Assembly (NCBI GenBank): GCA_023411395.1
Contig: JAEYOV010000076.1
Span: 62,001-126,000, forward strand
DNA: 64,000 bases
Reading direction: 5' to 3'
Source: Bacillota bacterium
GTDB taxonomy: Bacteria; Bacillota; Clostridia; Christensenellales; Aristaeellaceae
Shown: one piece after another, positions 8,068 through 16,212 of the stretch
How the letters are laid out: every line of letters begins with the position of its first letter
Numbering within the stretch: position 1 is the stretch's first letter
The notes under the pieces: model-generated
What the model was told of the DNA's origin: nothing
What the model saw: the letters and a program-made list of their open reading frames with translations, nothing else
Database searches by the model: none
Made by a program: the position numbers and the translations under genes

Positions 8068-9264
8068 TTACGCCTGCCCCCCTTCTCTCAGTTCGCAGGC
8101 CTCAGGGGAAGGTTTTGATTTGCCCCGGCCCTTGCGCCTTCCGGACAGGCGGCCCAGCATATCCTTGACAAACAGCGAAAAGGCGCTGAAGTAAATGATG
8201 GTGCCGATAATGATATCGATGATTTCTTTCATGTATTTCAAGCTTTGCAGGAAGGAACCGCCCACGGTGATATAGGCCACGAACAAGCCGGAAAAAATGA
8301 TGCCGATGGGGTTGGAAAGGCCCAGGAGCGCCACCGGGATGCCGTTGAAGCCCTGGATGGCCAGAATCTCTTCCACGCGCATATGCAGCCCCTGGGGCGG
8401 CGCCAGATACATCAGAGAGCCGGCGGCCCCGGCCAAGGCCCCGGCAATCACCATGGAAAGCACGATGGAACGCTTTTCATTGATGCCGGCATAGCGGCTG
8501 GCACTGCGGTTATGGCCGCAGGCTTTGAGCTCATAGCCGAAGGCAGTGCGGTTCAGCACAATATACATGACAATGGCCAGAAAGATGGCGATGAGGATGC
8601 CGCCGTTGACACTGGAGTTATCCTTGTAGTTGCCCACCATGGTGTAGAAGATGTCCGTCAGCCCCCAGGTGGGGATCACCGCCGACGGGTCCACGTTCAC
8701 GGTAAGGTTTCGCATCTTGTCATAGACCAGCAGCACGTTTCTGCCCTTGGCCGCATCAAAATACGTCAGGTTCTTGATGAGGTAATTGATACCGTACATG
8801 CCGATGTAGTTCATCATGATGGAGGAGATGACTTCATTCACGTTCAGCAGCGCCTTGAAAAGCCCCGGCAGCATGCCCCATATGGCCCCGGCCAGCATGC
8901 CGCACAGCAGCGCCACCAGCCACTGGACGGGACCAAAGATATCGCCCGCCACGCCAACGACCACCGCCGCAAAGCCGCCCACCATCAACTGGCCCACGAC
9001 GCCGATGTTGAAAAGCCCCGTCTTGAAGGCAAAGCCTACGGAAAGCCCGGTGACGATGATGGGCGTGGCATAGTAGAGCACCTCGCCGACGCCCTTCATG
9101 CCGTTGTTGAACCCCCCGGCCAGGATAACGCCCAGGCCCCGCACTGCGTTTTGCGGGTTGCTGATGAAAAGGATCGCAAGGCCCGCCGCCAAGCCCACCA
9201 GGATGGCGATCAGGGAGGAAGCGAAGCTGGAAAGCCCCTTCAGCCGGAAGCCGGTCTGTTTCAT
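8068..9264 (-). CDS. nupP: Nucleoside-type ABC permease, first subunit
   Basis: A 398-residue membrane protein of the YufP/NupP type (BPD_transp_2), with a run of hydrophobic helices beginning FASSLIAILVGLAAGLAILFI. The family's conserved NEVISSIMMNYI loop is visible. Its ATG overlaps the stop codon of the ATPase gene (ATGA), indicating translational coupling. The C-terminus is basic (GRRKGRGKSKP) and cytoplasmic. It is expected to pair with the downstream permease to form the channel. Confidence 0.88.
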   Translation of the reverse strand: MKQTGFRLKGLSSFASSLIAILVGLAAGLAILFISNPQNAVRGLGVILAGGFNNGMKGVGEVLYYATPIIVTGLSVGFAFKTGLFNIGVVGQLMVGGFAAVVVGVAGDIFGPVQWLVALLCGMLAGAIWGMLPGLFKALLNVNEVISSIMMNYIGMYGINYLIKNLTYFDAAKGRNVLLVYDKMRNLTVNVDPSAVIPTWGLTDIFYTMVGNYKDNSSVNGGILIAIFLAIVMYIVLNRTAFGYELKACGHNRSASRYAGINEKRSIVLSMVIAGALAGAAGSLMYLAPPQGLHMRVEEILAIQGFNGIPVALLGLSNPIGIIFSGLFVAYITVGGSFLQSLKYMKEIIDIIIGTIIYFSAFSLFVKDMLGRLSGRRKGRGKSKPSPEACELREGGQA

Positions 9265-10787
9265 ACCACTTCACTCCTTCTGGAACCGGCCATGTACAGC
9301 CCCAGCTCCTGTTCGGTAACGCCCCGGGCGGGAAGGTCGGCAACGATCTCCCCTTCATACATCACAAGGATGCGGTCGGAGACGTTCATCACCTCGTCCA
9401 GCTCCAGGGAGACCATCAATACCGCCCGGCCGGCGTCCCGCTGCTCGATAAGCTGGCGGTGGATATATTCGATCGCCCCCACATCCAGACCCCTGGTGGG
9501 CTGCACGGCGATAAGCAGATCGGGCGAAAGGCTGATCTCTCTGGCCACAATGGCCTTTTGCTGGTTGCCGCCGGACATGCTGCGGGCGGCAGTTTGCACT
9601 CCCTGGCCGGAACGGATGTCGAACTTTTCAATCAGTTCCCTTGCGTGGCGGTCAATTTCCCCAAATCGCAAAAACCCTTTCTTTTGAAAGGCGGGCTTGT
9701 GATAGCTTTTCAGGACCAGGTTTTCCCCGAGGGTATAGTCCAGCACCAGGCCGTGCTTGTGCCTGTCCTCGGGAATGTGGCTTAATCCCAGGTCATTGCG
9801 CAGGCGGATGGAATCGAAAGTGATCTCCCTTTCCTTGAGGAACACCTTTCCCCCGTCGGGGCGCAAAAGACCGGTCAGGGCATAGACAAGTTCGCTTTGG
9901 CCATTGCCGTCGATGCCGGCCACGCACACGATCTCCCCGCGGCGGACGCTGAAGGAAACATTGTTCACCAGCCTTTTCCCGGTAGCGCGGCTGTACACCG
10001 TCAGGTTTTGCACCGTGATGGCGGGCGCGCCGGGCTTTGCTTCCTGCTTGTCCACCACAAAGCTCACCTTGCGGCCGACCATCATCTCCGCCAGCTGCTC
10101 CACGGAGGTATCCTTCACTTCCACCGTGCCGATGAAGCGGCCCTTGCGAAGCACCGTGCAGCGGCCGGCCACCTCCATGATTTCATTCAGCTTGTGGGTA
10201 ATGAAAAGGATGGACTTCCCTTCCGCCGTGAGCCCCCGCATGATCTTCATCAGCTCATGGATTTCCTGGGGGGTCAATACCGCCGTAGGCTCGTCAAAGA
10301 TCAGCACCTCGTTGTCCCGGTAGAGCATTTTCAAAATCTCCACCCGCTGCTGCATGCCCACGGTGATGTCGCTGATCCGGGCATCCGGGTCCACCATCAG
10401 GCCATACTGCTTGGAAAGAGCCACCACTTTCTTGCGGGCCTCCTCCATGCGCAGTACGCCATGGCGGGTGGTTTCCACACCCATGACGATGTTCTCCAGC
10501 ACGGTGAAGTTGTGGACAAGCTTGAAGTGCTGATGCACCATGCCGATGCCAAGCGCGTTGGCATCGTTGGGGTTGTTAACGCGCACCTCCTTCCCGTTTT
10601 TGAGGATGGTGCCGCTTTCGGGCTGGTACAGGCCGAACAGTACGCTCATCAGCGTGGACTTGCCCGCGCCGTTCTCCCCCAGCAGCGCGTGGATCTCGCC
10701 GCGCTTGAGCTGGATGGTCACGTCGTCATTGGCGCGGATGCCGGGAAAATCCTTGGTGATGTGAAGCATTTCAATGACGTAATCCAT
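9261..10787 (-). CDS. nupO: Nucleoside-type ABC importer ATPase (double cassette)
   Basis: A 508-residue fusion of two ABC cassettes, as in sugar and nucleoside importers (RbsA/YufO type). The first cassette has Walker A GENGAGKST, a signature-like VGMQQRVEI and Walker B VLIFDEPTAVL. The second has GIDGNGQSE in place of Walker A, and signature SGGNQQKAI, so it is probably degenerate for hydrolysis. The ATG at 10787 follows an AAGGAGT site; the frame is open for 8 more codons. It overlaps the next permease gene by 4 nt. Confidence 0.92.
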   Translation of the reverse strand: MDYVIEMLHITKDFPGIRANDDVTIQLKRGEIHALLGENGAGKSTLMSVLFGLYQPESGTILKNGKEVRVNNPNDANALGIGMVHQHFKLVHNFTVLENIVMGVETTRHGVLRMEEARKKVVALSKQYGLMVDPDARISDITVGMQQRVEILKMLYRDNEVLIFDEPTAVLTPQEIHELMKIMRGLTAEGKSILFITHKLNEIMEVAGRCTVLRKGRFIGTVEVKDTSVEQLAEMMVGRKVSFVVDKQEAKPGAPAITVQNLTVYSRATGKRLVNNVSFSVRRGEIVCVAGIDGNGQSELVYALTGLLRPDGGKVFLKEREITFDSIRLRNDLGLSHIPEDRHKHGLVLDYTLGENLVLKSYHKPAFQKKGFLRFGEIDRHARELIEKFDIRSGQGVQTAARSMSGGNQQKAIVAREISLSPDLLIAVQPTRGLDVGAIEYIHRQLIEQRDAGRAVLMVSLELDEVMNVSDRILVMYEGEIVADLPARGVTEQELGLYMAGSRRSEVV

Positions 10788-10826
10788 TGCGCCACTCCTT
10801 CGGCCTGTCATTTGTTTTCATTGAAA

Positions 10827-10860
10827 CAAGGGGCAGGCAGTTGTCTCTGCCTGCCCCTTG
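10827..10860 (-). terminator. Hairpin between the binding-protein and ATPase genes
   Basis: A perfect 14-bp stem (CAAGGGGCAGGCAG with its complement) has a 6-nt loop, followed by TTTC on the minus strand. Its position suggests partial termination, giving more binding protein than transporter, a common design in ABC operons. Confidence 0.7.
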
Positions 10861-10884
10861 CGTGGATTCAGTAAAAGAATTCGA

Positions 10885-11952
10885 TTATTCGATGATGGAG
10901 ACCGTCACGGCTGTGGCGCCCAGCTCGCCGGCATCGGCGGCGTCGGAGTCCTTCAGCAGGGTGATTTCACCGGCAGCCAGCTTTGCGTAGAGGGCGTCAT
11001 ACTCTTCCTGGGTGAATTTCTCAAACTTGGAGGTGGCCATGGGCAGGCCCACGCCATCCTTGTCCGCGCCCAGGGTAAGCGTATTGGTGCCGGGGAATTC
11101 GCCGGCATAGAAGGCGGCCAGCGCCTGCTGCACGGCAGCGCCCAATCCCTTCATGGCGGAGGTGATGACCGTTACGGATTCGCCGCTCTGATCCACGTCC
11201 ACGCCGATGACCTTGCCGTTTTCGGTGGCTTCGGCGGCGGACATCACGGAGTTGCCCACGGCGCCGCCGCAGGCGAAGATGACTTCGACACCGTCGTTAT
11301 ACCAGGAAGCGGCCAGCGTCTGCACTTCGGGGGTGGCCTTGAAGTCGCCGGTGTAGTGGTAGTTCAGCGTAAGGCCGGTAAGGCCCAATTCATTGGCGGC
11401 GGCGTCCACGCCCTGCACAAAGCCGTAGCCGAAACGGACCACGGCGGGAACCGCCATGCCGCCCATGAAGCCCAGCTTCGTATAGCCGTCCTTCACCGCT
11501 GCGTAGCCGGCCAGATAGCCCGCCTGCTCCTCGGCAAAGAGAATGCCAACGGTGTTTGCGTCGGTACGGAACTCTGTATAGGATGCGTCATGGGGCACAC
11601 CGTCGATGAGCACAAAGCTTACTTCGGGATACTTGCTCTGGGCGATGAAGATGGGCTCTTCAAACAGGAAGCCGGGGGTCACGATGACCTTGGCGCCTGC
11701 GTTCACAGCCTTGTCGATTTCATCCAGGTAAGCGTTGGTGGACTGTTCGGCGGGCTGGAAGTAGATGTAGGCCTTGCTGTTGGCATCGCCATAGGCCACA
11801 ATGCCTTCCCAGGTGCCCTGGTTGAAGGATTTGTCGTCGATGGTGCCGATGTCGGTAACCATGGCGATTTCATAGGTGGATTCAGCCAGAGCGGTGAGGC
11901 CCAGGCCCAGGGCAAGAACCAATGTCAAAAGAAGTGCCAGCGCCTTTTTCAT
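10885..11952 (-). CDS. nupN: BMP-family substrate-binding protein
   Basis: The extracytoplasmic nucleoside receptor of the importer, of the Bmp/Med/PnrA family. The 355-residue protein has a clear signal peptide (MKKALALLLTLVLALG) and then the family start YEIAMVTDIGTIDDKSFNQG. The family is usually a lipoprotein, but here there is no lipobox Cys; the signal ends in an ALA-E type signal-peptidase I site. The ATG has an AAGGAGG site and a strong promoter 57 nt upstream. It heads the operon with nupO, nupP and nupQ. Confidence 0.9.
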   Translation of the reverse strand: MKKALALLLTLVLALGLGLTALAESTYEIAMVTDIGTIDDKSFNQGTWEGIVAYGDANSKAYIYFQPAEQSTNAYLDEIDKAVNAGAKVIVTPGFLFEEPIFIAQSKYPEVSFVLIDGVPHDASYTEFRTDANTVGILFAEEQAGYLAGYAAVKDGYTKLGFMGGMAVPAVVRFGYGFVQGVDAAANELGLTGLTLNYHYTGDFKATPEVQTLAASWYNDGVEVIFACGGAVGNSVMSAAEATENGKVIGVDVDQSGESVTVITSAMKGLGAAVQQALAAFYAGEFPGTNTLTLGADKDGVGLPMATSKFEKFTQEEYDALYAKLAAGEITLLKDSDAADAGELGATAVTVSIIE

Positions 11953-12008
11953 GTGTGGTTTCCTCCTTGCAGATTCCCCGCTTCCGCACGCGGGGCAATA
12001 TCATATGT

Positions 12009-12037
12009 ATTATAACAGAACGCGGCTCGCATGGAAA
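12009..12037 (-). promoter_or_regulatory. Promoter of the BMP importer operon
   Basis: On the minus strand, TTTCCA (12032-12037), a 17-nt spacer and a perfect TATAAT (12009-12014) lie about 57 nt upstream of the binding-protein gene. Confidence 0.7.
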
Positions 12038-12291
12038 GAGCATTTCTCCATTTCCAAAAAAAAGTTATACATGCCTGTATACAAACGTATGCAAGATCCG
12101 GAAGGCCAGTGACAGCGGTCTTCCGGGGCTGAAAACAAAATGCGGACAAATTACCTTGGATGCATGGAAGGCTCCGCAACCCCGACCCCGCCTGTGGCGG
12201 AAGCTTCCCTTACACCTTTCACCGACCGTGATCGAAGATCGAAGGTGAAAATTGAAGAATCGCAAAAATGACAACGCCATTTTTACGGACA
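12038..12291. other. Intergenic stretch with repeat fragments
   Basis: No gene is supported. It holds one core copy of the CCGCC...GGCGG dispersed repeat (12188-12200) and, directly after it, a 31-nt block (12199-12229) found again inverted at 14079-14109 with four differences. TTTCACC and GGTGAAA form an inverted pair around 12217-12250. Confidence 0.6.
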
Positions 12292-13170
12292 TCACCGTTC
12301 GTCCATAAGCTTGGCAAAGCCCTCTCCCAGTGCCTCATGGGCCTCGGTGATGAACATGAACGCCTTCTCATCCTCCTGGCGCACGATCTCCTTCACCCTG
12401 GGCACCTCCTGCCGCCCGGCCACGCACAATATCACCGGCCGCTCCCTGCCCGAATAGGCGCCGGTGGCGGTGAGCAGCGTCACACCCCGCTCCAGTTCCT
12501 CCATGATGCGGTTGGTCACAGCCACCGTCCTCTCGGTGATCACATAGCAGGCCTTTTGCGTATGGAAGCCGCCCAATACAACATCAATCAGCTTTGCGGA
12601 AACGAAGATGCTGATCAAGGCATACAAGGCATGCTGTGCGCCAAAAGCAAAGCCTGCCGCCACGCTCACCAGAAAATCGATGGCAAATAAGAATGCGCCA
12701 ATGGATATAAAGGAAAATTTCCGATGCACCATCCGGGCGATCATATCCGAGCCGCCGGTTGTGGCTTCACCCCGGAGGATGATCCCAAGGCCGATACCCA
12801 GAAGACCGCCGCCATACACCGCCCCCAAAAGCACATCATCCGTCATGGGCGGAACCCTAATGATGTCGATGGCGACGGAGAACAGCACCGTAGCCACCAA
12901 CGACCGCCAGACAAAAAGCCTGCCCATGGCGCGAAAGCCGACGATGAACAAAGGCAGGTTCAATATCATGCTGGTCAGGCCTACCGGCACGCTGATGTAG
13001 TGGTTCAAAATGGTGGCAATGCCGGTCAGGCCGCCTGGCGCAATGTTGTTGGGCACCAGAAACAAGGGATAGGCCAAGCCGCCCAGGGCGCAGCCCAATG
13101 CAATCTGCGTATAACTGCGGATCTGCTCCTTGCGGATCATCCGGCCCAGGTTGTCCACCGGCTGTTTCAG
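12292..13170 (-). CDS. YitT-family membrane protein
   Basis: About 292 residues with 5-6 membrane helices (e.g. YTQIALGCALGGLAYPLFLV) and a C-terminal soluble DUF2179 domain (TQKACYVITERTVAVTNRIM onward), the standard YitT architecture. Function in the family is not settled. The only good ribosome site (AAGGAGG) is 7 nt before a CTG at 13170, so a CTG start is proposed; the next ATG (13140) lacks a site and would lose ten residues. The frame continues upstream into repeat DNA without conserved sequence. Confidence 0.85.
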   Translation of the reverse strand: MKQPVDNLGRMIRKEQIRSYTQIALGCALGGLAYPLFLVPNNIAPGGLTGIATILNHYISVPVGLTSMILNLPLFIVGFRAMGRLFVWRSLVATVLFSVAIDIIRVPPMTDDVLLGAVYGGGLLGIGLGIILRGEATTGGSDMIARMVHRKFSFISIGAFLFAIDFLVSVAAGFAFGAQHALYALISIFVSAKLIDVVLGGFHTQKACYVITERTVAVTNRIMEELERGVTLLTATGAYSGRERPVILCVAGRQEVPRVKEIVRQEDEKAFMFITEAHEALGEGFAKLMDER

Positions 13171-13369
13171 AAAAATTCCTCCTTTTTTCCTTTGTGACAG
13201 GGAAAACGCCGCTTTCCCCATGAAAGCAGCGCTCCCAATATTCAGTTTGCCTGAGTTGCCAGGGGTGCCGCAGGCCGGTCCGCAAGCCCAAGCCGGCTTA
13301 ATCGTCACCGCGGTTCGCTTCCGCCGCCTGCCCCCCCAGCGCACGGCTTATTGCCTCCATCTGGCTCAA
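13171..13369. repeat. Dispersed repeat, copy A (upper part)
   Basis: Non-coding sequence with GGCTTAATCGTCACC and GGCTCAATCATCGCC units separated by GC-rich DNA. It belongs to the same dispersed family as 20800-20918, 40717-41050 and 41290-41400, and it continues into the 3' end of the mazF frame. Confidence 0.5.
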
Positions 13370-13819
13370 TCATCGCCGCGGTTCGCTGCCGCCTCCGCGG
13401 TTCGTTTCGCCAGCCTCCTCCACACCGCCCATTTCCGCCACAGGCGGGGGACGGTGTTCCGGAGCCACCGGGGGCAGCCCGGCTCCGGAACCCAGCGAGA
13501 TGGCCAAGGCCCGATCCACTTTAGCCATGACTTCCTCGTCCACCCGCCCCAGTTTTTCCATGAGCCGTTTCTTTTCCAGGGTGCGTACCTGCTCGGCCAG
13601 AATCACGGAATCCTTTTTCAGACCGCTTTGCCGGCTGGATATGGCCACGTGGGTGGGCAGCTTGGGCTTGTTCAGCCGGGACGTGATGGCGGCCACGATC
13701 ACCGTGGGGCTATGCAGGTTGCCTATATCATTTTGAATGATCAGAACCGGGCGGATGCCGCCCTGTTCCGATCCGATGACAGGGTCCAAATCAGCCCGAT
13801 AGATTTCCCCTCTTTTCAT
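13370..13819 (-). CDS. mazF: MazF/PemK-family mRNA interferase
   Basis: A predicted sequence-specific endoribonuclease toxin of the EndoA/MazF family. The core is residues 1-110: KRGEIYRADLDPVIGSEQGG, RPVLIIQND (30), TVIVAAITSR and the family-final VDRALAISLG. The remaining 39 residues (rich in Gly, Pro and Arg) are translated from a copy of the dispersed repeat, so the original stop codon seems lost. The ATG at 13819 gives the family start; upstream codons are not conserved. No antitoxin gene is recognisable beside it, unlike the usual ndoAI-ndoA pair; Clostridia often lack an adjacent partner. Confidence 0.88.
   Translation of the reverse strand: MKRGEIYRADLDPVIGSEQGGIRPVLIIQNDIGNLHSPTVIVAAITSRLNKPKLPTHVAISSRQSGLKKDSVILAEQVRTLEKKRLMEKLGRVDEEVMAKVDRALAISLGSGAGLPPVAPEHRPPPVAEMGGVEEAGETNRGGGSEPRR
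13435..13492. repeat. Dispersed repeat, copy A core
   Basis: Contains CCGCCACAGGCGG (13435-13447) and an 11-bp inverted repeat GTTCCGGAGCC / GGCTCCGGAAC around a 14-nt loop. It overlaps the mazF 3' end. Confidence 0.6.
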
Positions 13820-14308
13820 ATTGTCACACTCCATGCCCCCTGTCAAGGTTTTCCCTTTCGATTGCTGTGCATGGATGCACCGTGAATCGCTATGCGGCGC
13901 CGTTTGTGCTCATCGTCCGGATTGGCAGGGGGCTTCCGGCGCTGCTCCCTTCATCCTATGCGGACGAACGAAAAGAGGAATCAGGATTCGCGCAAAGACG
14001 GCTCTGCCGTCTTTGCGCGATTTGCACTTTTCGCCTGCACGCTTATGGTTCGGGGATTTCATCCCCTCCCATCAGCGTACGGTCGGCGAAAAGTGTAAGG
14101 AAAGCTTGCTCCGCAAGCGCCCGTCCGGCTGGCAAAGCCAGCCGAGACGATTACAAACGAGGGGCTTCGGCCCCTCGTTTCTCCCCAAAGAGTTTGTTAG
14201 GTCGAATGTTCTGCGTATATGCAGATTGAAAACGCTATACGGCGTAGGGGCGATTATCAATCGCCCGCCCAGTATGGTGCTCTGCCCTTCACATAGGAGC
14301 AGAAAATA
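13820..14308. other. Hairpin-rich non-coding region
   Basis: No credible gene. From 13988 to 14180 at least five strong stems follow one another: 13988-14020 (14 bp, loop of 5), an 11-bp pair 14025-14035/14085-14095 enclosing GGGGAT/ATCCCC, GCTTGC-TCC-GCAAGC, GGCTGGC-AAA-GCCAGCC, and 14155-14180. The block 14079-14109 is an inverted copy of 12199-12229. It may be a folded mobile element or a structured RNA. Confidence 0.6.
14155..14180. terminator. UUCG-loop hairpin
   Basis: A perfect 11-bp stem (AAACGAGGGGC with GCCCCTCGTTT) is closed by a TTCG tetraloop, one of the most stable RNA hairpins. It lies 129 nt downstream of nnr on the minus strand. A U tract is weak, so termination is possible but unproven. 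Confidence 0.45.
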
Positions 14309-15832
14309 TCAGCTTTCCTTCCCCAGATACCACAATAGATCCGTTGCCATAAGTCCCCTTTGCCCCGTTTCCTTCTCCGCCCGCAAGGCGGCACTGCCGT
14401 GCAGGCAGCAGCCGATCTGGGCAAGCACCAGCGGGGAATGGTTCAGTTGCTTCTGCTGGGCCAGAAGGGCCGCCAGGATGCCGGTCAGTGCGTCGCCGCT
14501 GCCGCCCTTGGCCAGGGCGGGGGTGCCGGCACTGTTCAACGCAAGGCGCGTTCCGTCATACAAAAGCGTGGCCGCACCCTTCAATACCACCACGCCGCCC
14601 AGCTTGTGCCACAGGGCCTGTACGCCCTCCACCACATCCGCCGTCACTGCGCCTATGGAAACCTGCATCAGCCGCGCCGCCTCGCCGGGATGGGGCGTAA
14701 AGATATTCGTGCCCGCCAAGGGCGTTAGCTCCTGGCCCATGGCCAAAAGGTTCAGGGCGTCCGCATCCCAGACAGTGGGCTTTTCTGCCCGCTTTACAGC
14801 CTGCAAAAGCGCCACACGGTCCGGCATAGCGTTCAGCCCCGGCCCTACCGCCACGGCGTCCGCCCGCAGCGCGGCGTCGTACACCATCCCCTCCGCCTCC
14901 GGGGCAAAGGCATCCCCCGCCATGGGCAAGGGCAGGCAAGTGGCGCATGGCGCCAATTGCTGCACGATGGGCACGATGGCATTGGGACAGGCCACCGTCA
15001 CCAGACCGGCCCCCGTCCGCAGCGCGGCAAGGCCGCAGATGGCCGCCGCCCCTGCCATGCCGAAGGACCCGGCCACGATGAGCACCCGGCCGTAATCGCC
15101 CTTGTGGGTGTCACGCCGCCTGGATGGCAGCAGGGCAGGAAGGTCCTCGGGCAGCAGCATATCCATGCCCGGGGCGTCATCCAGCTCCTTAGGCAGCCCG
15201 ATTTTTGCAACCGTTACCCTCCCCGCGTATTCCGGGCCTTTGTTTAAATACAGCCCCAGCTTGGGCCGATGGAAGGTCACCGTTTCCGTGGCGCGGATGG
15301 CCTCCCCCATGATCATGCCCGTAAGGCCGCTCAAACCGGAGGGGATGTCCACCGCCACCACCGGAAGGCCCCGTTCATTCACCCTTTTGACCAAAGCAAA
15401 AGCCACGCCCTGTACGGGCTGGGAAAGGCCCGTGCCAAACAGCGCGTCCACCACCAGGGCAATCTCCGGCCCGATGGGCGGCAGCTTATCCACCGAGTCG
15501 CTCAGGCGCAGGATGGACGTATCCGGCCACAGTTTTTTCAAAAGCTGCCTGTTGGCCGCCGCGTCCCCCGTCATCTTGCTGGTAAGCTGCCATACCTGCG
15601 CATGCCCGCCTTCGCTGCGCCACAGCCGGGCGGCGGCCAGCCCATCGCCCCCGTTGTTGCCGGGGCCGCACAAAAACAGCACCTGTCCCTTAAGGCCTTC
15701 CATCAGCCGCCTCACGGCATGAACGACCGCCAGCGCCGCATGCTCCATGAGCATAAGCCCCGGCAGGCCTGTCTCCCGCATAATGGCGCGCTCTATCCGT
15801 TTCATTTCCTCCGGCGTGATGGTCCGGTACAT
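14309..15832 (-). CDS. nnr: Bifunctional NAD(P)H-hydrate epimerase / ADP-dependent dehydratase
   Basis: Repairs hydrated NAD(P)H (NAD(P)HX). The 507-residue length fits the fused enzyme. The N-terminal epimerase domain (about 1-215) shows FLCGPGNNGGDGLAAARLW. The C-terminal dehydratase/kinase-like domain (about 225-507) shows GDYGRVLIVAGS, TPHPGE and GSGDALTGILAAL. The ATG at 15832 has a GGAGGA site and lies 14 nt after acpS ends. acpS-nnr neighbourhood is conserved in Firmicutes. Confidence 0.93.
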   Translation of the reverse strand: MYRTITPEEMKRIERAIMRETGLPGLMLMEHAALAVVHAVRRLMEGLKGQVLFLCGPGNNGGDGLAAARLWRSEGGHAQVWQLTSKMTGDAAANRQLLKKLWPDTSILRLSDSVDKLPPIGPEIALVVDALFGTGLSQPVQGVAFALVKRVNERGLPVVAVDIPSGLSGLTGMIMGEAIRATETVTFHRPKLGLYLNKGPEYAGRVTVAKIGLPKELDDAPGMDMLLPEDLPALLPSRRRDTHKGDYGRVLIVAGSFGMAGAAAICGLAALRTGAGLVTVACPNAIVPIVQQLAPCATCLPLPMAGDAFAPEAEGMVYDAALRADAVAVGPGLNAMPDRVALLQAVKRAEKPTVWDADALNLLAMGQELTPLAGTNIFTPHPGEAARLMQVSIGAVTADVVEGVQALWHKLGGVVVLKGAATLLYDGTRLALNSAGTPALAKGGSGDALTGILAALLAQQKQLNHSPLVLAQIGCCLHGSAALRAEKETGQRGLMATDLLWYLGKES

Positions 15833-15846
15833 GGTTGTCCTCCTCG

Positions 15847-16212
15847 CTATTCCAAAACGGCCACGGCGGCAGCCAGGTCTTCCTCATGGGTCATGCTCAA
15901 ATGCATATGCCGCCCGCCCAATAACCGCATACGCTCAAGGGCCGCACCCCGAAGCTCACAGTAAGGTTGCCCGGAAGGCCCATGCAATATAACCACATCC
16001 TGGGGGCGGACGCCCGCAAAGCCCGTGCCTAGCGCCTTCAATGCCGCTTCCTTGGCGGCGAAGATGGCCGCCGCGCTGTCCGGGCCCATGCGCCCGCGGG
16101 ATAGAACATAGGCCTGCTCCTCCTCGCTGAAATAGCGGGAAAGAAACCGCTCATTATCCAGCATACGCTTCATCCGCCCGATGCGGCACATATCGATGCC
16201 AAGGCCGATCAT
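15847..16212 (-). CDS. acpS: Holo-[acyl-carrier-protein] synthase
   Basis: Transfers 4'-phosphopantetheine from CoA to the acyl carrier protein for fatty-acid synthesis. The 121-residue protein has the family start MIGLGIDMCRIGRM with the Mg-binding Asp, and FAAKEAALKALGTG with the catalytic Glu/Lys region. The ATG at 16212 overlaps the stop codon of the peptidase gene by 4 nt, supporting this start over an upstream in-frame one at 16278. Confidence 0.94.
   Translation of the reverse strand: MIGLGIDMCRIGRMKRMLDNERFLSRYFSEEEQAYVLSRGRMGPDSAAAIFAAKEAALKALGTGFAGVRPQDVVILHGPSGQPYCELRGAALERMRLLGGRHMHLSMTHEEDLAAAVAVLE

Noticed and set aside
13867..14229. Open frames across the hairpin-rich region
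   Set aside because: They run through stem arms and differ between strands; no homology or start signal is visible.
13820..14308. MazE/EndoAI-type antitoxin upstream of mazF
   Set aside because: No ribbon-helix-helix or AbrB-like open frame with a ribosome site is present in the gap.
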